64,000 bases of DNA from Faecalicatena_A orotica (GCF_040545875.1 NZ_JBEPMR010000005.1), one strand, 5' to 3'; counted from the first letter of the stretch, positions 53,982 through 63,222 are shown. Program-made: numbers and translations. The notes: generated by a model from the letters alone, not told the origin.

Positions 53982-54929
53982 ATGAATTTTTTAAACATCA
54001 AATATTTTATGGCAATTGCAGAAGAACAAAGTATCAGCGCTGCTGCACGAAAATTATTTGTCTCCCAGCAGTCCTTAAGTGAACATCTCAAGAAGCTGGA
54101 AAGCGAGATCGGAGTGCCTCTTTTCAACCGTGAAACCCCATTGAGTTTAACTGTTGCCGGTGAGTGCTTCTTCGAGGGTGGTAAGGAGCTCCTCAGTGCC
54201 TATGACCGGATGCTTGCCAATATTGACAACGTGACAACGAAACGCCGGAGCAAGATTACGATTGGGATCTCGACCTATGATGTTCCCCCGTTCCTGCCCG
54301 ACCTGCTGATGCGTTTCTCCGAAAAGTACCCACAGTATGATGTCAGTGTTGTTAAACGCCTGCATACGGACATTTCCCACAACATGCGCGGGGTTGACCT
54401 GTACATCAGTTATCTGCCTCTGGATGAGGAACTGGAGCATGTGATTTTGATTAACCATGATCCTTACCATGCCATATTCCACAAAAGCCTCGCAGAGAAG
54501 GTATACGGTGACCGCTGGCCTTCCATCGAAGAAAAACTAATAGAGACCCGTGATCTCTCCCTTTTAAAGGAGATGCCGTTCCTTGTCCTGAAAGACCGGC
54601 AGGGACAGCTTGCGCGTGACCTGAACAGCATCTTCCAGCAGTACAATTTCACACCCGAGATAGGGTTCCTCTCTGAAAACGGAGACCTCAATGCCGAGAT
54701 GTGCGTAAAGGGAGCCGGATGCCTTCTGGCACCGACAGATTTCATGAACCGGCGCTTTTTTGCTTCCCCCTCCCGGCCAGCAGATAATTTGCTTCATTAC
54801 CCGATCGATATCACGGGATTTGACCCCAAGCTCGCTATCTGCTATGAGAAAGGAAAACACCTGCATACCGCCGAAATCTGTTTTCTTAAAGAGGCCCGCC
54901 TGCTTTTCACTGAATCGAAAGACAAATAA
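53982..54929 (+). CDS. LysR-family regulator of the 12-gene operon
   Basis: A 315-residue LysR regulator: N-terminal helix-turn-helix (EEQSISAAARKLFVSQQSLS) and a C-terminal effector domain. AAAGGA precedes the ATG. It is divergent from the transporter-hydrolase operon, the classical layout for a LysR regulator controlling a catabolic cluster. Its effector would probably be the substrate of that cluster. Confidence 0.88.
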   Translation: MNFLNIKYFMAIAEEQSISAAARKLFVSQQSLSEHLKKLESEIGVPLFNRETPLSLTVAGECFFEGGKELLSAYDRMLANIDNVTTKRRSKITIGISTYDVPPFLPDLLMRFSEKYPQYDVSVVKRLHTDISHNMRGVDLYISYLPLDEELEHVILINHDPYHAIFHKSLAEKVYGDRWPSIEEKLIETRDLSLLKEMPFLVLKDRQGQLARDLNSIFQQYNFTPEIGFLSENGDLNAEMCVKGAGCLLAPTDFMNRRFFASPSRPADNLLHYPIDITGFDPKLAICYEKGKHLHTAEICFLKEARLLFTESKDK

Positions 54930-55146
54930 TTTTCTTATATGCATTTTTACTATTTCTTTAATAAAATACTAACCTTTTTAGCACACTTTGTCTAACACAG
55001 AAACACTTTGCAAGTTACAGGCAAAAGCCTGTGGGTAATTTTGCACAATTTTAAATTTATATATGACCTGATTTTATCCTTTCTGAAAACAAAGCGAATC
55101 TGTGTGATTCCCACTGTTTGTCAACTGAATTTTAAGATATTGCAAA

Positions 55147-55187
55147 AAAACACAGAGTACGACTTTAACTCATACTCTGTGTTTTTT
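55147..55187 (+). terminator. Terminator downstream of the LysR gene
   Basis: A perfect 13-bp stem AAAACACAGAGTA / TACTCTGTGTTTT (55147-55159 with 55173-55185) ends in T residues. It lies about 220 nt past the LysR stop. The sequence between holds no recognised gene. Confidence 0.8.
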
Positions 55188-55240
55188 CTGCGTAGCGTCC
55201 TTTTCTAATATATTCATCGCAATTACCATTTACCGAGAAT

Positions 55241-55273
55241 TAAAAACTGCCAGAGTAATATCATCTCTGGCAG
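55241..55273 (-). terminator. Terminator of the AAA/DUF4143 gene
   Basis: CTGCCAGAG (55247-55255) pairs with CTCTGGCAG (55265-55273). On the minus strand it is followed by TTTTTA, about 55 nt past the ATPase stop. Confidence 0.75.
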
Positions 55274-55328
55274 CCGTCTTATCTCTCAATATTTTAAAAT
55301 GCCTGAAAGGCAATTATTTGTTAATAAA

Positions 55329-56684
55329 TCATCTGTCATTAAAGTTTAATTTTCCTGCCATATATATTGGCACTGTATATTTTCTCCCCTCCGCTACACC
55401 GCCATAAGTGTCTCCTTTCAATAAGAACAGATATCTGATCTTCCCCTCTTTCAGCATCCGGTTTGCTGTTTTCCCGATATCTTTCCCTGCCTTCACTTCT
55501 ATTCCGTAGACACATTCGTCCTGAAGGCTCTTCACAATAAAATCAATCTCACCGCCCTTATACAGTCCAAACATAGGCGACCGTCCTGCCACTTCCATCT
55601 CACGAATCATCTGTTCTATATAACGGCATACAAAGCTCTCATTAATTATCCCTTCAATATTTCGTCGATCTGCACCTGCCATCTTAAGAAACAGACGTGC
55701 AACACCTATGTCTTTAAAATAAAAACGGCAGTTAAAGGTCACATCCAGAATATCTCCTTCATTCACTCTATCACAATATCCTATGATATTTGAACGGTAC
55801 AGCCATGCAATCGCATTGTGGATGCTTGTCTTCGTTACTTTGTTCGATTCTTCCTTAAAAATAATCTTCGATAAGTCCGTCATCAGGTCTTTTGAGCCTT
55901 TTTTCTCTCGTACCATAGTCTGGGCTATTGCAGGAAATATCTGTTCGAAAAGGTTCATCTCCAGTACATTGTCAAAATACCACTCTGATTCTTCTATAAA
56001 AATACTGATCAGCTCCTGCAGAAGTTTCTGGCATTTATCCAAATCTCCCGACTCAAAATATTCATTCACTACTGCAGGATATCCGCCAATTTGGCAATAT
56101 ATGTCATATAGCTGCTTTAATTCATCGTATTTTTCATGGCTGCCCCTTCCAAACAAATCCAGTCCGTCGTAGATGTCTCTTTTTCCCGCCGCCTCCAGAA
56201 ACTCTTCATATGATAATGTCTCCAGAGTCATGGTTTCAATATCTCCTGCCGGAAGAAAATATTCTTTCTGTACGGTCTTTCCAAGGTAACTGCCAGTCAC
56301 GATAAAATGCGCCGCAAATTCCCGGGAGAATTGCCGGATGAGAGAAAATACTTTAGCAGATTCCTGTATTTCATCTATCAGTATAATGGTTTCGCGGTCA
56401 TCTGTAAATTCCTGATCAAACAGTTCCAATGCCTTATGGATTGGTTTCTTTATCCTTTTCTGCCCCGGCTCCCATTCCGTCGCTTTATCCAGACAGGAGA
56501 TAAACTCCTGCCCGGATGTCTGCATCATATTAATGTAAATAAAATTATTATAATTCTCCTCGGCAAACTTGGTCAGTATATATGTCTTGCCAACCTGTCT
56601 CGCCCCATTAATTTCCAGAACCTTTCCAGAATCTCTTTTTTTCCACTGCAGCAGATTTTCGTATATATCTCTCTTTAAATCCAT
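55329..56684 (-). CDS. AAA ATPase with DUF4143 domain
   Basis: A 451-residue ATPase: Walker A GARQVGKTYIL near residue 30, Walker B TIILIDEIQES, and a C-terminal DUF4143 region with a PD-(D/E)XK-like segment (GEIDFIVKS, GIEVKAGK). Such proteins are widespread, often variable between strains, and lack a known function. AGGAG precedes the start. It is a single gene with its own terminator, next to an integration hot spot. Confidence 0.85.
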   Translation of the reverse strand: MDLKRDIYENLLQWKKRDSGKVLEINGARQVGKTYILTKFAEENYNNFIYINMMQTSGQEFISCLDKATEWEPGQKRIKKPIHKALELFDQEFTDDRETIILIDEIQESAKVFSLIRQFSREFAAHFIVTGSYLGKTVQKEYFLPAGDIETMTLETLSYEEFLEAAGKRDIYDGLDLFGRGSHEKYDELKQLYDIYCQIGGYPAVVNEYFESGDLDKCQKLLQELISIFIEESEWYFDNVLEMNLFEQIFPAIAQTMVREKKGSKDLMTDLSKIIFKEESNKVTKTSIHNAIAWLYRSNIIGYCDRVNEGDILDVTFNCRFYFKDIGVARLFLKMAGADRRNIEGIINESFVCRYIEQMIREMEVAGRSPMFGLYKGGEIDFIVKSLQDECVYGIEVKAGKDIGKTANRMLKEGKIRYLFLLKGDTYGGVAEGRKYTVPIYMAGKLNFNDR

Positions 56685-56851
56685 TTTGCACTCCTAACAA
56701 TCTTTCTGGCTTTTTAATTATTGTAACAAATCATATGCACAATGGCTAGGTTAAGTTTTATTTCTACAGGGCAATGTAAACCTTCCCTGACTGTCTGTTA
56801 TATGCATATATGCTGTTTCCCAACTGCTCCTTTTCTTAAACCTGTGATTCA

Positions 56852-57369
56852 TTGATTTCTACAACCATTGCTTTCAACATTTCAGGACAATTTTCCACCA
56901 TTGGGATATATTTTATGCACTCGCATTGGGAAGGATATATTCTAAATACCAAGCATATAATATACGCAACACTGCATTATGGATTAAGACGATCAGAGGT
57001 ATTTGGTATAACAGAAAAGTCGCTGGATTTTAAAAGGCATTTACTGAAAATTGAACGTACTATCTTACACAAGAAATGGAATCTTTCTTTAAAGGTGTAG
57101 TACTAAAAAAGGAAGAAAACAGATTATTTTATGGAGATACATATGTCGACAATAAGGAGATATTCGTATGGGATGATGGACATTCTATACGCCCTGATTA
57201 TGTTTATCACCACTTTAAAAAGTTAGCAGAGATTTTTGGCAGACCCGATATGACCTTCCATTCACTTAGGTATTCAACGGCTTCCATATTATTCGAACTT
57301 GGATGGCATCCAAAAAAAATACAAGAGTGGCTGGGACAACCCTCAAAAAGAATGTGCTCCACCATATAA
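56852..57369 (+). pseudogene. Tyrosine recombinase (phage/ICE integrase) remnant 1
   Basis: Two frames together resemble the catalytic domain of a phage-type integrase. The first has HYGLRRSEVFGI, then DFKRHLL; the second has ENRLFYGDTYVD, FHSLRYSTAS and WHPKKIQEWLGQ. The HxxR motif remains (HSLR), but the reading frame shifts near 57080, the N-terminal arm and core-binding domains are missing, and the active Tyr region is absent. It lies outside the 31-bp att repeat described below, so it probably belongs to an older insertion at the same tRNA. Confidence 0.75.
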
Positions 57370-57388
57370 AGCTACGGTATAATCACAC

Positions 57389-57430
57389 AAAAAAATACCG
57401 GTATCCCCATCTTACAAAGGATTCCGGTAT
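57389..57430 (-). terminator. Former tRNA-Pro terminator beyond the att copy
   Basis: ATACCGG (57395-57401) pairs with CCGGTAT (57424-57430), followed on the minus strand by a T tract. It lies just downstream of the truncated tRNA copy. This fits the original terminator of the tRNA gene, now displaced by the insertion. Confidence 0.6.
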
Positions 57431-57441
57431 CTTACACAGTT

Positions 57442-57472
57442 AATCGGAGTGACGTGATTCGAACACGCGACC
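57442..57472. repeat. att direct repeat, left copy
   Basis: 31 nt identical to 58792-58822, comprising the 3' end of a tRNA-Pro gene without its 5' part (AATCGGAGTGACGTG, then GATTCGAACACGCGACC). This is the usual product of site-specific integration at a tRNA 3' end. Confidence 0.85.
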
Positions 57473-57592
57473 CTAACGGTCAGAAAGGAAAACTTGTATA
57501 TCCGTATATTAAAAACCAAAAATGACAGTATGATGTTCATTCATTGTATTGTCATTTTCATACCTATTAAAATTTTAACAGCTAAGTATCAT

Positions 57593-57621
57593 TTGACATT
57601 TTGCAAGATACTTGTTAATAT
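57593..57621 (+). promoter_or_regulatory. Promoter of the antitoxin RNA
   Basis: A perfect TTGACA is followed after 17 nt by TAATAT. It points at the region overlapping the 3' end of the holin-like toxin gene. Confidence 0.75.
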
Positions 57622-57627
57622 ATAAAT

Positions 57628-57716
57628 ATAAAAGGCGTTACCGATAGACGGTTGCCCAATTTTAATTACTTATTTAAAAAGTAACCTATCCTTGGTCGGT
57701 GGCGGTTACTTTTTTG
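57628..57716 (+). ncRNA. Predicted antisense RNA antitoxin
   Basis: Transcription from the promoter at 57593-57621 would start near 57628 and end at the 11-bp hairpin AAAAAGTAACC / GGTTACTTTTT (57676-57714) followed by T residues. The RNA of about 90 nt is complementary to the 3' end and terminator of the convergent toxin message. This matches type I toxin-antitoxin systems. The ends are predicted. Confidence 0.65.
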
Positions 57717-57798
57717 TATGGTTTATGTATGCAACTAATATCGTAACAATGATTCCAAGAACCATGAATACGATGGAGAGCATTTCAAAATCACTCAT
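57706..57798 (-). CDS. Holin-like type I toxin, 30 aa
   Basis: ATG at 57798 follows AAAGGAGG at 9-nt spacing. The 30 residues start MSDFEMLSIV, form one membrane helix and end AYINHTKK. This matches the small holin-like/TxpA-type toxin family (short acidic start, a single helix, INHTKK tail). The stop lies inside the bidirectional terminator hairpin. It has its own promoter upstream (57927-57955) and a leader of about 120 nt with possible hairpins. It would damage the membrane when its antisense RNA is lost, stabilising the element. Confidence 0.8.
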   Translation of the reverse strand: MSDFEMLSIVFMVLGIIVTILVAYINHTKK

Positions 57799-57926
57799 AC
57801 GTCAGCCCTCCTTTCCAAGATTTCCAAATCAAATAAATTCAATTTAGGATTTCTATGTAATCAGAGGGTTCAGTCCCTCTGATAGAGGGCAAACCGCCTA
57901 TTCCGTTTATGGTAACACCTATTTGT

Positions 57927-57955
57927 ATTCTAACAAAGTAACTGCTAAATATCAA
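57927..57955 (-). promoter_or_regulatory. Promoter of the holin-like toxin
   Basis: On the minus strand TTGATA and TAGAAT are spaced by exactly 17 nt. The predicted transcript begins near 57920. Its leader repeats part of the antitoxin 5' sequence (GTTACC, ACGG, TTGCCC). Confidence 0.7.
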
Positions 57956-58075
57956 TTCTTTTAGATAATATCTAGTAATTAGTATACTGTCTTAATATAA
58001 CCCTTTAAAAACTCCAAATTAGAAAACTATATATTATAAGTTATAGATGGGCAATAGCCTGTTCTTGTGTCAAGC

Positions 58076-58267
58076 CTATTTCATTTTGCAATCTTTCCCA
58101 TGAAGTTTAATCTTTCCGTGCTCTGCTTCATACTCTTCTATTTCTCTGATAATCAGATACTCTATCTCTTTGGTAGTTGTCCGACACTCTTTTTCTGCAA
58201 TATATGCGATTTTATCAATATATTCTTGATTTGTCCGTAATGTAAATCTTGGTAAATTTGATGGCAT
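58076..58267 (-). CDS. Arc-like ribbon-helix-helix protein
   Basis: A 63-residue protein. The N-terminal strand MPSNLPRFTLRTN is followed by two helices, as in Arc/MetJ-type DNA-binding proteins common on mobile elements (regulators or relaxosome parts). The ribosome site is weak. It lies within the att-bounded remnant and is probably a leftover regulator. Confidence 0.6.
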   Translation of the reverse strand: MPSNLPRFTLRTNQEYIDKIAYIAEKECRTTTKEIEYLIIREIEEYEAEHGKIKLHGKDCKMK

Positions 58268-58330
58268 TATTATTCCCTACACTTTCAAACTAAGTGACGC
58301 AAAGGTGTTGACACCCAACAAAATTTTATA

Positions 58331-58734
58331 GGTAAGACCAAAACAAAGAAATCAAGAGCCTATCCAATAGACAGGCAGATTACTGATTTATTGGCACGTA
58401 TCAAGCAAGTTCAGACAGAACATGGAATTTTATGCGAATGGATTTTCACAGATGGTAATGGGGCCATACTCACGCCAGAAACATTACTGACTGCATGACA
58501 AGAGTATGCAGAGAGAACAAGGTAAACGGCGGCGGTATTACCAAACTACGGAAAACTACCCGTTCTGACTTGCAAACGAAAGGTACTCCCAAATCAGTTG
58601 TGGCAAGTATGTTAGGACACACTACAGAGATCAACGAGAAGCATTATACATACGACACATCAAACCTTGATGAAAAGAAAAGGATTATCCAAGAACGAAA
58701 TGCCAAATTTAAGAATCTGGCACATACTGGATAA
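58331..58734 (+). pseudogene. Tyrosine recombinase remnant 2, C-terminal half with frameshift
   Basis: One frame gives KTKKSRAYPIDRQITDLLARIKQ, the middle of an integrase catalytic domain. After about 58450 the frame changes to HARNITDCMTRVCRE, then KLRKTTRSDL, SVVASMLGHTTEINEKHYTYD, which contains the LGH motif and the active Tyr. The N-terminal half is absent. It abuts the right att repeat, the normal position for an integrase gene next to its tRNA target. Confidence 0.75.
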
Positions 58735-58758
58735 TCCCGACCAACTTTTTTAACCTCT

Positions 58759-58789
58759 AAAAAAACGAAAACCCGCATAAAATGCGGGT
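58759..58789 (-). terminator. Terminator of the tRNA operon
   Basis: ACCCGCAT (58771-58778) pairs with ATGCGGGT (58782-58789). On the minus strand it runs into TTTTCGTTTTTTT. It directly follows the tRNA-Pro gene and lies on the element side of the att repeat. Confidence 0.88.
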
Positions 58790-58791
58790 AA

Positions 58792-58867
<76 letters not shown>

Positions 58868-58929
58868 ATATGTATGAACTTGTCTTCTCGTAAAGAGAAA
58901 ATTAAGAATCTGCTTTCGCAGATTCTCAA

Positions 58930-59000
58930 CTACGGATGAAGGACTCGAACCTTCACAAACAGAGTCAGAGTCTGTTGTGCTGCCATTACACCAATCCGCA
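58930..59000 (-). tRNA. tRNA-Gln (CTG)
   Basis: A 71-nt cloverleaf: acceptor TGCGGAT/ATCCGTA, anticodon stem ACAGA/TCTGT with loop CTCTGAC (anticodon CTG), T-arm GAAGGTTCGAGTCCTTC. It precedes tRNA-Pro in the same transcript by 62 nt. Confidence 0.93.
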
Positions 59001-59108
59001 TCAGCATTTTGTTTTGTCTTGTCCGACGCAACATCGTTATTATATCAGACTCCCCGAAAAAATCAACCCCTTTTTTTAATTTCCATCAAAAAAAATTTTC
59101 TATGGTTA

Positions 59109-59155
59109 TTTTCAGAATATTCTGAAAACGGACTTCAAAAGGGTCAGACCCCTTT
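59109..59155 (-). terminator. Two stem-loops after dapL
   Basis: A perfect 20-bp palindrome TTTTCAGAATATTCTGAAAA (59109-59128) and a second hairpin AAAAGGGTC/GACCCCTTT (59137-59155) lie just past the dapL stop. On the minus strand a T-rich run follows about 15 nt on. They probably end the glnA-dapL operon. Confidence 0.5.
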
Positions 59156-59169
59156 AAAGCCCATCTGCT

Positions 59170-60384
59170 TTACAGTGCCTTGATTCGTTCCATCGCCGCC
59201 AATGTGTTTTCGTAACTGCCGAATGCGGTCAGTCTGAAGTAACCTTCTCCGCTTGGGCCGAATCCTGAGCCCGGTGTGCCTACTACATTCGCTTTCTCGA
59301 GCAGGTAATCGAAGAAATCCCAGGAACTCATTCCTTCGGGTGTCTCTAACCAGATGTATGGTGCGTTGACACCTCCTGAGACGTTATACCCGGCATCTTT
59401 TAATCCGTGATAGATGATTTTCGCGTTATTCATATAGTATGCTATCTGTTTTTTCAGTTGTTTTCTGCCTTTTTCGGAGTATACTGCTTCTCCTGCTTTC
59501 TGAACGATATAGGGGGCGCCGTTGTATTTTGTGCCGTGTCTTCTTGCCCAGAGGGAGTGCAGGGTTACTTCGCCGCACTTCAGGTCTTTTGGGATAACCG
59601 TTGCTCCGAGACGCACGCCTGTAAAACCGGCGTTCTTGGAGAAGCTTCTTAGTTCGATTGCACACGTCCTTGCACCTTCGCATTCGTAAATAGTATGTGG
59701 CACATCCTCCTCGGAGATATAAGCCTCATATGCGGCGTCGTAGATGATGACTGCCCCCACCCTGTTTGCATAATCTACCCAGTCCTGAAGCTGTGATTTT
59801 GTCAAAGTGGATCCAGTCGGGTTATTCGGGAAACACAGATAAATAAGATCCGGTGTTTCTTTCGGAAGTTCCGGGGCAAAATTGGTGTCTGCAGTGCATG
59901 GCATATAGATGACATCACTCCATGTTTCTGTTTTTGCATTGTAAATCCCGGTTCGTCCGGCCATCACATTTGTATCTACATAGACAGGATAGACGGGATC
60001 ACATACTGCTATTTTATTGTCAGTGCTGAAGATCTCCTGAATGTTTCCGGAATCACACTTTGCACCGTCTGAAATAAATACTTCGTCTGCTGCTATGTCA
60101 CAGCCGCGTGCCTGATAATCATTTTTTGCCATTGCGCTTCTTAAGAATTCATACCCAAGATCCGGCGCGTATCCGTGAAATGTCTCTGCGTTCCCCATTT
60201 CGTCTACTGCACTGTGCAGGGATTCGATAATTGCAGGGGCCAGAGGCTGTGTGACATCCCCGATCCCCAGACGGATAATAGATTTATCTGGGTTTGCCTC
60301 TGTATATGCATTCACTTTTTTTGCGATCGTTGAAAACAGATAGCTGCCCGGTAATTTCAAGTAATTGTCATTGATTTTAAACAT
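59170..60384 (-). CDS. dapL: LL-diaminopimelate aminotransferase
   Basis: A 404-residue fold-type I PLP enzyme. Motifs: FPNNPTGS, YDAAYEAYI and SFSKNAGFTGVRLG with the PLP Lys. DapL converts tetrahydrodipicolinate to LL-diaminopimelate in one step using glutamate. Its neighbour dapF makes the meso form for peptidoglycan and lysine, confirming the role. AAAGGAGG precedes the start. Confidence 0.92.
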   Translation of the reverse strand: MFKINDNYLKLPGSYLFSTIAKKVNAYTEANPDKSIIRLGIGDVTQPLAPAIIESLHSAVDEMGNAETFHGYAPDLGYEFLRSAMAKNDYQARGCDIAADEVFISDGAKCDSGNIQEIFSTDNKIAVCDPVYPVYVDTNVMAGRTGIYNAKTETWSDVIYMPCTADTNFAPELPKETPDLIYLCFPNNPTGSTLTKSQLQDWVDYANRVGAVIIYDAAYEAYISEEDVPHTIYECEGARTCAIELRSFSKNAGFTGVRLGATVIPKDLKCGEVTLHSLWARRHGTKYNGAPYIVQKAGEAVYSEKGRKQLKKQIAYYMNNAKIIYHGLKDAGYNVSGGVNAPYIWLETPEGMSSWDFFDYLLEKANVVGTPGSGFGPSGEGYFRLTAFGSYENTLAAMERIKAL

Positions 60385-60400
60385 AACTTCCTCCTTTGCT

Positions 60401-61234
60401 TTATTGATTCCATTCTCCTTCGAAAACGACTTCCGCCGGACCGGTCATGTATACAGTGTCTTTCTCCTTGTCCCATTCGATCAGAAGGTCACCGCCGAGA
60501 AGCTTCACTGTAACCTTATCTTCCGTCAGACCATTGAGGATACACGCAACAGCAACAGCACATGCACCAGTTCCGCATGCAAGTGTTTCTCCTGAACCTC
60601 TTTCCCATACCCGCATCTGCACGGTATGTCTGTCCAGAACCTTTACAAACTCGGCATTAACGCGGTTTGGAAAGCGTTCATGATTTTCAAACTTAGGCCC
60701 TGTCTTTTCGATCTCCAGATGCTCAATATCATCCATATAAACGACTGTATGAGGGTTCCCCATAGACACTGCTGTCATTCGGTATTCTGTTCCGTCAACC
60801 AGAATCGGCTCATCCAGAACAATATCCCCTTCAGATACAACCGGTATCTTTGCCGGCTCCAGAATTGGTTTTCCCATATCGACTTTAATTCGGACCGCTT
60901 TTCCATTATCAATTGTCAGGTCCAGATATTTGATCCCGCCCAGTGTCTCGACTGATATCTGTGTTTTATCGGTCAGGCCATAATCATAAACATATTTTGC
61001 CACACAGCGGATTCCATTGCCGCACATTTCGCTTCTGGACCCATCCGCATTGTACATCTCCATTTCAAAATCAGCCACCTTGGACGGATTAATCAGTATT
61101 AGCCCGTCTGAGCCGATTCCGAAATGCCGGTCGCTGACTTTCACTGCCAGTTCAGACGGATTTTCTATCTTTTCCTCAAATCCATTCACATAGACATAAT
61201 CATTGCCCAGTCCCTGCATTTTTGTAAACTTCAT
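60401..61234 (-). CDS. dapF: Diaminopimelate epimerase
   Basis: A 277-residue epimerase. The two catalytic cysteines are in SEMCGNGIRC and ETLACGTGACA. It converts LL- to meso-diaminopimelate without a cofactor. The start at 61234 (MKFTKMQGLGNDY) follows GAAGGAG. It is 16 nt upstream of dapL. Confidence 0.94.
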   Translation of the reverse strand: MKFTKMQGLGNDYVYVNGFEEKIENPSELAVKVSDRHFGIGSDGLILINPSKVADFEMEMYNADGSRSEMCGNGIRCVAKYVYDYGLTDKTQISVETLGGIKYLDLTIDNGKAVRIKVDMGKPILEPAKIPVVSEGDIVLDEPILVDGTEYRMTAVSMGNPHTVVYMDDIEHLEIEKTGPKFENHERFPNRVNAEFVKVLDRHTVQMRVWERGSGETLACGTGACAVAVACILNGLTEDKVTVKLLGGDLLIEWDKEKDTVYMTGPAEVVFEGEWNQ

Positions 61235-61261
61235 TTTCCTGTTCTCCTTCATCCCTTTTGG

Positions 61262-61810
61262 TTATTCTTCCATGATTGTCAGAACCATACGCGCGGTCTC
61301 CGGCATATTGGTTCCGCTGTCCATACTGCATTTCTGCAGATACCGGTGTGCCTCTTCTTCCGTCATTTGATTGCGTTCCATCAGCAATGACTTTGCCTGA
61401 TCTATGACCTGCTGCTGCGCCGCATTTCTGTTTTTTGCCGCTTCCCGCCTCTTCCGGCGCCGGCGCTGCATGTTCTGAAGCATCATTTCTATCGTATTCA
61501 GTAAATCATATACTTTGATCGGCATAGGGAGCCCGATTACACCTTTTACAAGACCCTGCCCCCATTTGTCCGCAGAGGCAATTAAAAGGACTTCGAAGTT
61601 CTCCGGGAGGCATTCCCTCAATTCTGAATATAACATATCCTGCATCTTATATCCACATATGATAATCCCCTCTTCCAGATTATCCGCAAACTGGAGCGTC
61701 TGGGCACCGGTTGTGCAGATACCGGCAACTTCGATTCCCCCCCGCATTAAAACATTGCGGATATTAACTGCCGTTTCTTTTTTCGGAAATACAACTACAA
61801 TACTGCCCAC
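61262..61810 (-). CDS. ANTAR-domain antitermination regulator
   Basis: A 182-residue protein. The N-terminal response-regulator-like receiver lacks an obvious phospho-Asp (IICGYKMQDM at the usual site), and a C-terminal ANTAR domain follows (VIDQAKSLLMERNQMTEEEAHRYLQK). ANTAR proteins bind tandem RNA hairpins and prevent termination. It directly follows glnA, as in clostridial NitR-type arrangements, so it probably controls nitrogen genes. Start is GTG at 61810 with GGAGG 11 nt upstream. Confidence 0.87.
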   Translation of the reverse strand: MGSIVVVFPKKETAVNIRNVLMRGGIEVAGICTTGAQTLQFADNLEEGIIICGYKMQDMLYSELRECLPENFEVLLIASADKWGQGLVKGVIGLPMPIKVYDLLNTIEMMLQNMQRRRRKRREAAKNRNAAQQQVIDQAKSLLMERNQMTEEEAHRYLQKCSMDSGTNMPETARMVLTIMEE

Positions 61811-61890
61811 ACTTCAGCACACCTCCTGTCCCTTTGTTTCCGGTTTTCCCGCCATAATCTGACAGGTTTCCTATCTGTTACAGACAAATT

Positions 61891-63222
61891 TTATAACTTA
61901 TGGAGGTAATTGTTGATTTCCCATTCTGTCACCTGCATGCAGTATTCATGATACTCATTTTTATGCGTCTCTATCAGTTTGGCAGTCAGGTCAGCTCCGA
62001 GCACATCCTGGATAAAGGTGTCTTTTTCCAGCTCGCTGACCGCCTCCATCAGGTTCTTCGGAAGCGCTTCTATGTTCAGACGTTTTTTCTCCTCATCCGT
62101 CATGGACTGTACGTCGGCATCCACACTTTCCGGCGGCATGATTTCGTTTTTTATCCCGTCCATGCCGGCTGCAAGCAGAACCGCCAGCGCAAGATATGGG
62201 TTCGCCGACGGGTCGGGACTTCTCAGTTCTATCCTTGTACCGTCCCCCCGCATGGAAGGAATCCGGATAAGCGGCTCCCTTGTCTTAGCAGACCATGTCA
62301 TATAAACCGGGGCCTCATATCCGGGCACAAAACGTTTGTAAGAGTTCACGGTCGGGTTCGTAATGCATGTGATTGCTTTCATATGTTTCATCAGTCCGCC
62401 CATAAAATAATAGGCTTCCCTGCTCAGCCCATTTTGATCAGTGCTGTCCTGAAAAATATTTTTCCCGTCCTTTGCCAGAGAAAGATTGATATGCATTCCG
62501 GAACCGTTGACCTCGATCTTTGGTTTTGGCATAAAGGTCGCATGGAGCCCGTGGCGTTTCGCGATCGTCTTGACTACCATCTTAAAAGTCATGATATTAT
62601 CTGCCGTTGCAAGCGCTTCGTCATAGCGGAAATCGATCTCATGCTGTGCAGGGGCGATTTCGTGATGGGACGTTTCTATCTCAAACCCCATATCCTCGAG
62701 TGTCAGCACCATATCCCGTCTTGCATTTTCGCCAAAATCCAGCGGGCCTACATCGAAGTAGCTGCCCTGCTCATGAGTAATTGTCGTAGGCAGCCCGTCA
62801 TCATTTGTGTGAAATAAAAAGAACTCACATTCCGGTCCTGCATTCATAGTATATCCCATTTCCGCAGCTTCCCGCACAACCTTTTTCAATACATATCTCG
62901 GGTCGCTCTCGTAAGGTGTCCCATCCGGCCGCCGCACATCACAGATAAACCTTGCCACTTTTCCCTGCTGCGGCCTCCAGGGGAAGATTGCAAACGTGTC
63001 AAGATCCGGATACAGGTACATGTCGGATTCCTCGGTCCTTGAAAAACCTTCAATAGAAGATCCATCAAACATGCACTTATTGTCCAGCGCTTTCTTAAGC
63101 TGGTTCATCGTGACTGCCATATTTTTCATTGTTCCATAGATATCAGTAAACTGGAGACGGATGAACCCTACATCCTCTTCCTCCGCCATATTCAGGATAT
63201 CTTTTTTCGTATAATTATACAT
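61891..63222 (-). CDS. glnA: Glutamine synthetase, type I
   Basis: A 443-residue GSI. MFDGSSIEGF, NAGPECEFFLF, MHINLSLAKDG, NPTVNSYKRFVPGYEAP and RIPSMRGDGTRIELRSPDPSANPYL carry the metal, ammonium and ATP sites. It makes glutamine from glutamate and ammonia. The start at 63222 (MYNYTKKD) follows GGAGGG. It lies first in an operon with the ANTAR regulator, dapF and dapL. The length fits the GSI-alpha form, which is not adenylylated. Confidence 0.94.
   Translation of the reverse strand: MYNYTKKDILNMAEEEDVGFIRLQFTDIYGTMKNMAVTMNQLKKALDNKCMFDGSSIEGFSRTEESDMYLYPDLDTFAIFPWRPQQGKVARFICDVRRPDGTPYESDPRYVLKKVVREAAEMGYTMNAGPECEFFLFHTNDDGLPTTITHEQGSYFDVGPLDFGENARRDMVLTLEDMGFEIETSHHEIAPAQHEIDFRYDEALATADNIMTFKMVVKTIAKRHGLHATFMPKPKIEVNGSGMHINLSLAKDGKNIFQDSTDQNGLSREAYYFMGGLMKHMKAITCITNPTVNSYKRFVPGYEAPVYMTWSAKTREPLIRIPSMRGDGTRIELRSPDPSANPYLALAVLLAAGMDGIKNEIMPPESVDADVQSMTDEEKKRLNIEALPKNLMEAVSELEKDTFIQDVLGADLTAKLIETHKNEYHEYCMQVTEWEINNYLHKL

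Noticed and set aside
57442..57472. Possible second tRNA-Pro gene
   Set aside because: Only the 3' third is present; the D-arm and anticodon arm are missing, so it is an att copy and not a tRNA.
61900..62817. Long plus-strand reading frame of 305 codons opposite glnA
   Set aside because: It is antisense to a clear glutamine synthetase, lacks a ribosome site and family features, and arises from glnA codon use.
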